64,000 bases of DNA from Ceratodon purpureus (taxonomy: Eukaryota; Streptophyta; Bryopsida; Pseudoditrichales; Ditrichaceae): contig CM026426.1 in NCBI GenBank assembly GCA_014871385.1, positions 82,193,566 to 82,257,565 of the forward strand, given 5' to 3'. The notes beneath the pieces were generated by a model. It saw nothing but the letters and a program-made list of their open reading frames with translations, made no database searches and was not told where the DNA came from. The position numbers were made by a program, and so were the translations under genes. Below are positions 45,801-57,101 of this stretch, one piece after another. The number at the start of each line of letters is the position of its first letter. The first letter of the stretch is position 1.

Positions 45801-48800
45801 GATGATCGAAGAGGAGGTCTTAGAGCTGGCAAGGCTTTCGCGACCTCTCGAAGCCCCGTTGATCGGAGAGGTGAATATCGAAGTAGCAAAGCTGTATCCA
45901 CCTCTCGAAGTCCTGATGACCGTAGAGGGCGATCAGACTGGGACGGCATTGAGAGGGACTGGTCTGACGATAGAAACGATTATGACAGAGAGAAGTGCAG
46001 CAAAAGGCGCGGCAATCAAAAGAGGGACCGTGAAAGCGGTGAGAGGGAGCGTGACAGATACAGAAGCAGAGAACGACCCCATGATCGGAGTTGGGAAAGA
46101 GGGAAGGAAAAAGCTAGGGTGGATGCTATCGACAGATCAATATCTTATGATCGACATCAGAATCGATGGAAAGGTAGCAGGGATGCTGAAAGGGGCAGAG
46201 ATGTCGATTATCAAGTGGAGGAGGACAATTGGGAATCGAAAAAGAGACACGAAAATGCAGATGGGGAGAAGCTCGAAAGGAAGATGTCGGAACGAGAGAG
46301 CAGCGATCGTACCAGGATGGACAGGGAGCGAGTGGAGGAAATGCGAAGTCCACAGGGCTTTGCTTCGATGAGTGAAATCTCTGGGCGAGGCCACCAAACG
46401 ACTTCTAATTTTTTGGAGTCCGGACGTGGATTCATCTCCTACGGTGGTTCTTATATGCTTCCAAGTGGAGATCCAGTTTTTTTTCAAGGTGAGTCCATCA
46501 TCTCATGTTTTGTTCTATCGCTTGCTCTTCCTAGTGCATAGTTTCAAAATTGATTTTTATCTGTGGGCAGTGTATTTTTTGTATAATCTCCAATCCTACT
46601 GACTGCAGTTTAGTCCAAATTTGGTCGGATCGAATGCTCGATGAAAGAAATGAACTTGTCCGGTGTATATAAGCTGATATGAAATATTATCGAGTTATAG
46701 GTTATTTTTTATATGATTTTAATTATTGTGTTTTGACACGGGGTTTCTTCAGCATTCTCTGTTAAGCTTTCATGTTCTTGAGTGCATTTACAGGTGATTA
46801 CTTTGGTGGAATGGGGGAGGTTGATTGGGACGGTCCGGTGATGGATGATAGGATGCGACAGCGAGAAGGTGTCTTTCTGGGAGGTGGTGATAGGTTTATG
46901 GATAACGATGGTCCACCAGGCCACGATCCAGGTTTTGGTCCCTCTAGAGGAGGCGCAGGCGATGGAGGGATGATCTACAATCACCACCCTGGCAGGGGCC
47001 GAGGTTCGAAAGTCTCACCGAATAATAGAGGCCGGGGAGGTACGATGGGTCACGAAGGAAGACTGTATTTCAATAACAACCAAACTGGTCCCATGCTTAG
47101 AGGGATGCAACAACAGCAGCAACCAGGCGGTAAAGGCCGAGGTCCTCGAGGTGGGCCAAAAGGTGCAAGAGGTCCTGGCCGGGAAGTACAACGAGCGAGT
47201 GGTAATCCTCCTCTTATGGGTCCAGGCCCGGGGATTGGGCCTCACTTTGGTCCTATGGGACCTCAAGGGCTCATGCCTGGCATGGGGATGGGACCGGGAC
47301 CGGGACCAGGCCCTACTCCTGGTCCCAACATGGGTCAATTTTCCTTACTTCCGTTTGGAGGGCCCATGGGTTGGGGTGGAGGTCCTGGAGGTGGTGAGAT
47401 GGGAATGTTGGGCTGTCCACCAGGCTCTGGGCCAGTGATGGGTCCTGGTCCTGGTGGGCTGGGGCCAAGATTTGGTCCAGGCATGGTTCCAGGTCCAGGG
47501 CCCAATATATTTTTCAATCCACCTGGGCCAGGAAGAGGAGGTCCTGGGGTTATGTTGACTGGGTCTTTTAGTGGAGGTGCTCCACCCTTCAATGGACCAA
47601 ATGGTGATGGTGGACGGGGCCAAATGGGAGAGAGATGCCTGCCAGTGGGTGGGAGGGGATTGATTGGAAGGGCAAATGGACCACCAGGAAGAGGTCCCTC
47701 GAGAGGGGAGCAGAACGATTACTCACAGCATTTTGTCGATACGGGCTTGCGGCCGCAGAACTTCATTCGAGATGTGGAACTCGCTGATCGTTTCGAAGAG
47801 TATCCGAAGCTTAAAGAGCTAATAACAAGAAAAGATCAGCTCATTGCAAAGAGAGCAACATCCCCAATGTATATGCAGTGTGATCTTCGCACCACAAAGC
47901 TAGGTCCGGATGTATTTGGGACCAAATTTGATGTGATACTTGTGGATCCTCCATGGGAGGAGTACGTACGTCGTGCTCCTGGCATTGGAGATTCAATGGA
48001 ATGGTGGTCACATGAAGAGATTGAAAATCTCCGCATTGAGGTAAATTTCTGAACTTTTAGGCTGAGCAGTTGTTAGAACAGCCATTCCTACAGCATCTTT
48101 TGAAGTACTTTCTTTGGATTGTTTCTGAGTCGTGCGGATTTTTTCTGCGAAAGTATTTGGATAAGTTGGTTTCACTTTTGGTAAGACAGCCGTAGCATAA
48201 GGATTGGTGTTAGTTCAAGTGATATCTGCATCGCATCGTAGAAACCTGCGGATGCAAGCACTATGCACTGGTTAATATCTTTGCAAGTGGCTGTAAATCT
48301 GTATTCACAAGCAACGTGTGGTTGAGATAGGCAATTGCAGATACACCTGCATTTCTTTTCTTGTGGGTTGGAGATGCTGAAGGGCTTGAACAAGGACGTC
48401 GGTGTCTCAAGAAGGTGTTGTTCTAATCCTCATGTTTCCGAGTTATTGCTTTCATGTGCGTAAGGGAAGATGATGTACTAATGTCCAGGTTTTCTTCACT
48501 TAAAACATGTCTTAACCCGTTAAATATTTTTAATATATGTACATTCCTAATATATCACCGTCGTTTGTGGTTGACAATTTCTTATTGGCGATGTGTTGTT
48601 AGTGGGGATTTCGGAGATGTGAGGACATATGCTGGGTGAAGACCAACCGGGGAAATCCAACTCCAGCCCTGCGCCACGATTCCAACACCCTTTTTCAACA
48701 CTCCAAAGTATGGATCCCAAATACTTTGGCCCACGTATCTTTAGTGTTTATTTCTTACTCACTATACTGATTCGGTCGGTAGTCTGTGTGGGTAATTAAG

Positions 48801-50062
48801 CATGGGGCTACTTGTGTTTCTTTGAATGGTGTGCTTAGGCAACGGGTACTTGTTTGTGATGTCAAATCGTCAGTGTAGTTGCTCCTCTGTACTTTAGCAG
48901 ATCTTATTCTGGGCTCAAGACTTAACCTAGCATATGGTTGGGCACTGCTCCTTGACCCACAGCGTATTCACTATATCATTTCATAAAAAATCGATTACTT
49001 ACATTGAGACTAAGTCACACGTGTTATGCAGGAGCACTGTTTGATGGGGATAAAAGGGACAGTTAGGCGCAGCACTGATGGTCACATCATACATGCCAAT
49101 GTGGATACGGACATTATGATCTCTGAAGAACCGGAATATGGTAAGGACAATTCATTCTGTGCAACTTCCAGCATTTTTGCATATGAAACTATTGAAGTGC
49201 ATTTTTATCCCAATCCTTTGCCTTCGGTCTCAAATCAGAAGGCTTTTTGCATTTTAGGCTCAACTCACTTTGAATGGCTTTCTCTGTCCAGGATCGACAA
49301 AAAAGCCCGAGGAGCTGTACCATATTATAGAACACTTTGCACAAGGAATGCGGCGCATTGAATTGTTCGGGGAAGATCACAACATACGAGCTGGATGGGT
49401 TACAGTGGGGAAAGGCCTCACCTCATCCAATTTCAATCCTCAGGTTCGTATTCCGAAATCTCTTCTCATCTGCTCAGTAAATAACGAATTATCAATATGT
49501 AAAATCCATGAGATGTTGACTGTCAACTTTATGCGTGCTTTTGCAGACATATGCCAAGAACTTCGCTGATACAGAAGGAAAGGTTTGGCAAGGTGGCCGT
49601 GGCAACCCTGCCATTGATGCTCCTCACCTCGTGGGAACGACTCCAGAAATTGAAGCTCTACGCCCCAAGTCGCCTCCTCCAAGACCTCAAGCACAGCCAT
49701 CTGGGCAGGGAAATGCAGGAAATTCTCTTTCGCAAGCTTCTGCAGGAAACTCTATTTCAAAGAAGTCCTCTACGCGACAGGTAGGTGGTGTTCAGAATGG
49801 ACACCCTGCTGCACTGATACCCGGTGCTGGACATGGCTCTGCTCCATCAGGAACAGGAACTCTTGCGATTGGGCAGCCTCATGTGGGTGGTCGCGGCGGA
49901 GGACATGGCCAAATTCCTAAAATGCGCCCTATCCTTCCTGGGACCTTGATGAAGCCTTTGGGAGCTGGTCCCGGCATTGTTGAACTGGGAAACTTTGATG
50001 AGGAAGCATCATATGGGGGCGATATGCACGAAGCGACTTCTACGGATGATGCTCTGATTTAA
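42849..50062 (+). CDS. MTB: MTB, METTL14-like subunit of mRNA m6A methyltransferase
   Basis: Exons: 42849-46488, 46794-48040, 48331-48414, 48603-48707, 49032-49140, 49292-49443, 49547-50062. All introns are GT-AG and the phases agree, giving about 1950 residues. Residues 1 to about 1210 are charged and low-complexity (Arg/Glu/Asp/Lys), with RERERE-type runs near 755-795 and four [14 protein letters not shown] repeats near 957-1030. Residues about 1350-1470 are Gly/Pro/Met-rich. The MT-A70 domain begins near 1519 ([20 protein letters not shown]), has VDPPWEEY near 1595, then [42 protein letters not shown] and [12 protein letters not shown]. Known role: MTB pairs with the catalytic subunit MTA in a nuclear complex with FIP37, VIRILIZER and HAKAI that methylates mRNA. 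As in plant MTB, and unlike animal METTL14 (EPPL), DPPW is kept. Arabidopsis MTB is about 960 residues by my recollection, so this N-terminus is unusually long. No stop or frameshift is seen. Confidence 0.95.
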
Positions 50063-50870
50063 CTAACTGCTCAAAGATTCAAGTTCCAGACATCTGGTAT
50101 TTCAAGTTTGGGTTCACGACTATTGGGATTATGTTGCGAATCCTCTGCAGCAGAGCAATTTTCTTTTAGCTTTGTGCTGTTCACTTTTCTTATCCTGTAG
50201 TTCCACCAATGCAAAGACACTATATTTCAAGACGTTGAATCTCTTAGGCCTTGCTTGATTGTTCGTGTGCTGGATGACATTTTACTCGGGCAAGCTGTCA
50301 CGGTTGGAAGGTTGCCGTTGATCTTATTCGTTCGGCTGTTAGCTCAGCATATCTCTATTGATATTGTGGAGTATCATGTTGTGTTGTATTTTCCAAATAC
50401 TAATATGTAATCATATTATAGCTCAGTCAATTTCTGATCAGAGTTCTGTCCTGTTTTTAGTTTAGAGAGGAGTTGCCTTGTAAGGGGAATGCTAGAGCAT
50501 GAGCACAGAACCACGAGCATGTGAACCATGAACATGTTTTCATGAGGCATGAGCAGATGAATTGAATTACTTTATTGCTATTTGTCAAGTACTATACATA
50601 CATCCACAAAGATGACAATATCTATAAATTGAATGAACTAATTTAAATTTTCATGTATTCTAAGGAAATGATTATGAGATCTTGCAAGTTTGAACCATGT
50701 AATTAGGGGTGCTAATTAGGGTGGTTAGTTAGATTGTTATATTAAAAAAGCATTTTATGTAATCAAATTCTTTTTGACAACTTAGACAAATTGATCTATA
50801 TAATTAATGCATATCCATGAATGCAAAGGCGGCTAAAAGTACATTCCCACTTGGCACTATGCTGGTGCTC
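50063..50870. other. MTB 3' flank
   Basis: T-rich and AT-rich sequence that probably holds the 3' UTR and polyadenylation region of MTB in its first 350-400 bases. No other feature stands out. Confidence 0.5.
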
Positions 50871-52018
50871 TTAGAGCATCGCCATGCTTGCACTGCAACA
50901 GGAAACTTCAACAGCATTTGAGGGTCCCGGCGTCAAAATGCGCCCCACCGCATCCACTTCAACGGCAATACTTAGCTCAGGCTCCTCAAATTCAAGACCC
51001 GGCACGGCCACCTACAGTGCGCGCGCTCCTCCCTGCAAGTGCGAATTCGTCCACGTTTGACCAAATCTCTTATCTGTTGACTTTGACTCTGAGGATGGTG
51101 GGAGCGGGAGCAGGCCGAAGGCGCCAGGGGCAGGAGGCTGCGGAGGTGCTTGTGAGCAAGAACACGAAGGGAAAGAACTTCGTGCCTGATGAAGAGCATC
51201 AATTGTGTCGTAGTGTGATAGCAATTAGTCAGGATCCGATTGCAGGTAACCAGCAAAAGTCCAACGCATTTTGGGACCGAATATTTGTTCATTACAATGA
51301 GAATTGACCTACGAGGTCACTAGAAATGAAGTAGGGGCTCATAATACACGATGTGAGCAAGTTCCAAGGCGTCTATCACCAAGTGTTGCGCACGAAGACC
51401 AGCGGGACAGGCTTTGCGGACGTGTTGAAGAAGGCCCACGAGTTGTATCAAATCAAGAGCTCCAAGGGTGCCGAGTTCACCTTTGAACATTGCTTGGAGA
51501 TTGTGAGGGACGTGCCACGCTGGGCGGACGACTGGAGCCAGCCCAAGCCACCAACGCCGAAGAGGAAGGAGCCCTGCGAAAGCTCAGATCGGGAGAGCGA
51601 CAGGGAGGACGCCGGGACTGTAACGGAGGGGGCACCGGATATGGACCAGGCCAGGCAATTCAGAGGTCGTCCCGGAGGCAGCAAGGCTGCCAAGGAGGTC
51701 GTGAGGCAGGGCAAGATCAAGGAAGGCGGCCTCTATGGAGGACCAAAACATGTTGCTCTTGTTCACGTCGCCGGAGGCGCTCACGACCCCAGAGGCGGCG
51801 GAGTATCTGAGGCTTCGTCAAGGGGAGGAGCTCCGCAAGCTTCAGTGGCGCCTAGCCGTGGAGGAGGAGGAGGAACAATGCCTGAGAGAAGCCCCACTGG
51901 TCGCAGAGACAGGGTCCCCGCGCTTGCAGATCCAGTGCCCGACCCACCCAATAGCTCGATGATGAAGCTCTCATCTCGGTTAGGATCCACAAAAGCTTCC
52001 TGCAAAATCAAACCATAA
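50871..52018 (+). pseudogene. PIF/Harbinger-type ORF1 (Myb/SANT-like, NAM-associated), broken
   Basis: A TTA-GAGCATC junction at about 50871-50881 resembles a Harbinger terminus. The coding frame, likely from ATG 51094, has a Myb/SANT-like DNA-binding region (NFVPDEEHQLCRS, KSNAFWDRIF), then meets TGA at 51305 and TAG at 51332, both in frame, and continues as DVSKFQGVYHQV, FEHCLEIVRD and the NAM-associated GSKAAKE. A frameshift near 51730 moves the C-terminal part (LLLFTSPEALTTPEAAEYLR, then a Glu/Arg helix) into another frame to about 51962. In these elements the ORF1 protein binds the ends and works with a separate DDE transposase; none is present here. The two stops match CGA-to-TGA and TGG-to-TAG changes. 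Confidence 0.75.
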
Positions 52019-54607
52019 CGATTATTTACTAGCACGAATAGATTTCTGTTAGCCTGCTAAAAAATTGACCTAACAAAACATACTAACAAACACAAATCAT
52101 CAATCAAAACTGAAAAAACCCATCAATCGATGGCATAACCAATTTTATTATTCAATGATAATTTGATGAATCGTTCAAAGACAATCCAATGCGTACATGA
52201 CTCTTCAGCTGAATTCTAACTATACTGGTCTAGGTCAATGGGCTCCTGTGATGCATGTGTTCAACGCTGCTGGAATCTACCATCCCCAACAGACTGCCAC
52301 TGCGTGTAGGACAAATAACTATGCCCAATGGACCAAGATGACTTTCAAACATACCATTCCAACCCCACAAAACTCATCAAAAGTGCCTTAAATATTGCCA
52401 ATCAACTATTTTGCCATCCCCCCTCCCACCAAGAATGCCACCTACCATGACGGTCCCACTATCCCTCGCGTACTTTAAAAAATGATTACATTATACTAAT
52501 CCATAATAACCTACCCCTACAACCAACCCCCCCTATACATCCCCCAAACCCTTCTATCCTCCAATTCCGCCCCCCTCTAAAACACATGCTTAAAAACCCT
52601 AGACGATTCCCCATACACATAATATTAGACCACACACATCAAAAAAATTAAAGGTGTGAACATGATTACCAAAAAGGAGACAATATACTTATGCCAATGG
52701 ATCACGCCAAATAATAACTCACACAACAAATGGCGTACACAAAGGGAATTATTTCCTTGGAATGATGCTAACATCTGTTAGTACAATACCGAACTACTTA
52801 CCCAATACTACATCAAACTACAACAAAAACACTTTTCAGACATCCTCAATATACACTTTTCTACTACATAACAAAGAGATACAAGATATGTTATTCCAGC
52901 CACAATCATTCCACTGGCACAAATCTCTATTAACCCCTAAAATTCCTTGACTGTAATCTCACAAAAAACCATGAAAAACGCAATATTTGGACGTTGGAGA
53001 AGAAATAATATGTTTTTTTAGTTTTTTCATCATTTAACCTTAAGATCTAATACTCAACTTGGTTTTTCAAGTAAGCACAAAATTTGAGAGCAAGATGACC
53101 ATTAGATTCTTAGATTATAAGGATCAAAGTTGCAAAAGAAGATTTTTTGGGGTTCAATCTAGTGACAAATTTGAACTTTAAAATTAATATCTTTTTTTTG
53201 AATGGGTCAGAAATTGATTGAATGGCAAGGCCATGCTAACAATTGAGTTAAGTCTTCGAATATAAAATCTTGAAAGAAAAAAACTCATATTAATTTTTTC
53301 ATAAAACATTTACTAGAAGTGGGTACAAAATGGAAGGAAATAGAAAATCATTTATAAGTTTGACATGGAATTGTAAAATGTCAATCTTAACGGTCAGAAT
53401 GTTGTGCTTGAAGTTCTTCATCTAGTGCTTCTTATTTCATTAAAAAATATTGAAAATTGAGTTTAGAAATGAGCTTCAAAGATATTTTTGTCCAAACTGC
53501 CCAAGATACATATCTCCTCATAACTTTTATCCCATTGCTCATAATGGGTTGATTTATAGCTTCAATTGTAGATACAGATCAATCAATCATGAATCCAAAA
53601 AAAAAAAAATTGAAAAAAACAATTTTAATTTTTTTTTCTTGATGCCCGATTCCGCTTTGAAAACTTCAAATGGTTATACCTTTTGCAATACTTATCGGAA
53701 TGACGTGAAACAAAGTGCTACATGTAGAGTATAGTTTTTGGAAACTACAATAAAATTTTCATTGAAAGTTTTAAAAGTATGAGGTCCCTGAAGGCTGTCC
53801 AAGAAGTCAAACGACCAACTTCTGGTTGCGAAGAATTTTAGGGATTAATGTATGCACCAAAGAAAATGATAACGAAACAAGTACGAACACTACCCAAACA
53901 AGACTCGATGTTGCATATATATACGAAGATAATGGTCAGCACCTCATCACCATCCGAAACACTAGACTACTATGGCTATGGAAACAATATAACATGCGAG
54001 AAACACCCCACGCTACTTGGAACCACCAACTCAATCATTCGAAACCAAAATTGTTTAGCTATATCAAAGATACAAATATTGTATTCCAAAAAATGACCCA
54101 CTCAAATGTGTCCAATATACAATATCAACTCAAATACTTGACTTCTTATTAACAACTTTCAACATCCAACATTCATACTTCTCATCCCCAGTTCCATGCC
54201 ATACACAACTTACCCAATTCTACTGACCATCCTCATGAGACACTATATTTGGTTCCCTAGGGAAAGTATTTAATCACAAACGGAAAGGCATTGGTTACGC
54301 CCACCCCCATAACAAAACCGACTTACAACAAGCCAACCACCTGGCCCGACTTGCGGCCAAAAACAATGCAAATACAATTACCATAGTCATATCCCCGGAC
54401 ACTAACTCGTACCAAATCTTTAATCCATACACTGACCCGTCTCCGGATACACACATCATTGCTCATTTTGCATCAGATACCATCACATACAAAGAACCTA
54501 TAGTACCCCTTGAACTCAAAACGGAGAGAAAGGAATTATCTACCCTACAAATACTCTGCATTGACCACCAAAACAACAATATAGGTAACTACGAGCAAAT
54601 GAACCAA

Positions 54608-54612
54608 CTCTC
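54608..54612. repeat. Target-site duplication, left (CTCTC)
   Basis: CTCTC immediately precedes the TG of the solo LTR and is repeated at 55303-55307. Confidence 0.85.
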
Positions 54613-55302
54613 TGTTATACTGGGATCTAAGATGGACGAGTGAGGGTAAAGGAACCAAGGAGAGTGAGGGAACCGAGAGTATGTACTTTACCAAGCAAAT
54701 TACCTTGGGGAAGCGTAGAGAAGGCGGGGAAGAGGTCTAAGTAAATGGGAGACTTAAGGCGTGGTCAGGAGAGACATGGAGACTCCCTAGGCCCCAAGAC
54801 AGTTTTGTACCTGTAATCTAATGGGCAAGGCAGCAATCATAGAGGAAATAGGGAGATGAGATACTTAGACGAGATAGAACCCGGGGTTAAGTTCCAAGAT
54901 AATGATCAGTAGAGGCAGAGACAGTGTAAGGACGCAAACATTGGTAGGGAGTAAGCAATAAGAGAGTTCACAAAGAAATACCAACAATTATCAAAAGGCA
55001 GACTGCTTTACTAAGTCTTAATAGAAGTGTCTCTAGTGGAGTCAAGGTGTGCCATGGAACCCAAGACCGAGGCCAAGGATAATACAAAATCAGAGTCTAC
55101 TTCTCTAAGACCGAACCATGACTCAAACAAACTATGGAGTGTCTACTCTGTAAAGTACTCTAGCTTTTATACTACTCGATACTGCCTAGGAGTCCTTGTT
55201 GTCACTAACAGTACCACCTCTAGAACTGAAGTTTGCCACCTTCCACGCTTTTACTATGCCTTCCTAGTCTTCCATACTTCCGAATCTCTTGGGCGGGTAA
55301 CA
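54613..55302 (+). mobile_element. Solo LTR, 690 bases
   Basis: It begins TGTTA and ends TAACA, the inverted terminal pentanucleotide of an LTR, and is flanked by a perfect CTCTC duplication. Base composition (G/A-rich left half) differs sharply from the surrounding LINE, and the LINE-like sequence resumes after it. Unequal recombination between two LTRs is the usual origin. Orientation is not established. The frame at 55027-55329 overlaps its end and is not a gene. Confidence 0.85.
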
Positions 55303-55307
55303 CTCTC
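55303..55307. repeat. Target-site duplication, right (CTCTC)
   Basis: Second copy of the 5-base duplication, following the terminal CA of the solo LTR. Confidence 0.85.
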
Positions 55308-56300
55308 TTACATCATCAACAATCTCTGAATACTACAAATTCATACACAAATTGCACCTTCCACTCTTCTAAATCCCTCTGTTAATCCCACTAAAAAATG
55401 GTCTAAATTGAATTATCCAAATTCATATGTAAATAACAACACCACTATCCTACAAACCTATCACTAAAATTTCACCTCCAACCCAACTACTACTATGATG
55501 GCTCCCTTATATCCTCTAAGGAAATCGGTCGTGATGAATGGACAAGAGAAGAAGCTGGTTATGGTATTCACAGCCCCAAGGGCCTCAACATCTCCAAAAG
55601 ACTTCATGGACACCAAAATATCCTATGAACAGAAATGATGGCAGTACATAAAACACTAAGAATTCTCAACACAATCTACCCTAACAAACGTGCACATATA
55701 TATACCAACTGCCTAAATGCATTATATTTACTGAACACAGAAATCAAACATCCCACATTACATAATAACCACCCTGATCAAGTCATACTTGCCTCCACAG
55801 TAGAACTACTTCAAAAAAAAACTTAACCAACTACACCACACAAAGTCAAAGCACAGGTCAATATTGAAGGTAATGAAAAAAGAGACAAATTAGCAAAAAT
55901 AGGAGTAGATCTAGCACATAGAAATGCCACACACCCATACAAACATGCCCATGCCACCCCGTATTATTACCAAAAAGACAATTGGCCATCTATAATAGAT
56001 GTTCCAGAAAAAGGACCACTTAGAACTTTAGACAAACAAATTGAAAGATTTGATAAAGAAAATAACTTAGAAATCATGGCTATGCAAAGCCCTAATATTT
56101 GTAAATGGACACAAAATGCTGATACAGATAATGAACTTTTTAATGAATTCTGGAATAACTCGGCTATTATAGACAAACAAAAATCATGCCTCATCAAATT
56201 CTGTACAAGATCTTACATGGGACAGGCTAGAAAACAAATGTTTTTTGGAAGAGATAGATTCCCATCTCATACGCATTTTATTTTATTGTTCATTTATTAA

Positions 56301-57101
56301 AATTTAAAAATTACATTTGCATGGACAAATCATTGATTCATTTATATACTTGAGGTAAAAAGAAAAGGAAACAATCATCTTAATATTTACAAGATTTTTA
56401 ATGAGGCTCAAAAAATCAACAAATTTAATCATAAATTTTAAAATATGAGGAACACAATTAATATAAATCAACAAATTTATTCATAAATCTAAATAACAAA
56501 GTTGAAATGTATGAAAAGTAGAAAAATAAAAATCTCAATAGGTTGAATAAGAAATATGAAAAAGATCGTACTTAAATATATATATAAAAAAACCTAACGC
56601 AAAAGAATACTAGAAAACATCCAAAAACAAAAATAAAACAAAATGAAATAATAAAACAAAATAAAATCAAGATAGTTATACAAGTAAAACCATAAAGTTG
56701 GATTTTGGATGTATTTGCTTGAAATTTTGAACATAGGAAAAATAGCATATATAAATCAAACTATGTGAAGTATTCAGCTAGAAGCCCTGTTTCCAACAGG
56801 TTGTTACTACTTACTACTGACTTCCTTCCAAAAGGTCATTAATGGAAACTATTGACTTTGTTTCCAACATGTCATTACTCCCATCATCTTCTACAACCTC
56901 TGTCTCTACGTTTGACACCCAAACTCGGCTCACTCTTCATCTTCCGTCCCTCCACGTTTTAGCTGCATCCTTTGTACTTGAAGTGTTGTAGGCCGCCCTC
57001 GTCTTCTCTATTCCTGCACCTAAAATTGCCTTGTCTTCAAGTGACCTTTTGTTGGCAACAACTACTGGTCGTTCCTGCTTGAAAAATCTGTGTTGTATGT
57101 T
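56301..57101. other. AT-rich spacer
   Basis: A-rich plus strand with no coding signal in the first 500 bases. From about 56780 the composition changes and may belong to the 3' end of repeat family copy 2. Confidence 0.4.

Larger units (their letters stand above)
52190..56300 (+). mobile_element. LINE retrotransposon fragment with RNase H
   Basis: The plus strand is strikingly G-poor and A/C-rich here, unlike its neighbours. The 3' part (55490-56300) reads as a LINE RNase H domain across frames: YYDGSLISS, then TEMMAVHKTL, IYTNCLNALYLL (Asn where Asp is usual), KAQVNIEGNEKRDKLAK, then a C-terminal tail with cysteines. A frame break lies in an A run near 55815. Upstream pieces (52197-52391, 52762-52950, 53826-54152, 54270-54600) share the composition and probably derive from the reverse-transcriptase region, though I cannot point to catalytic motifs. 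A solo LTR interrupts it at 54613-55302. The stretch 52990-53820 is AT-rich and may be another insertion. Confidence 0.65.

Noticed and set aside
47335..47623. Pro/Gly-rich minus-strand ORFs opposite MTB exon 2
   Set aside because: Antisense of the Gly/Pro/Met-rich MTB segment.
55027..55329. 100-aa plus-strand ORF
   Set aside because: It spans the end of the solo LTR and the junction with the LINE.
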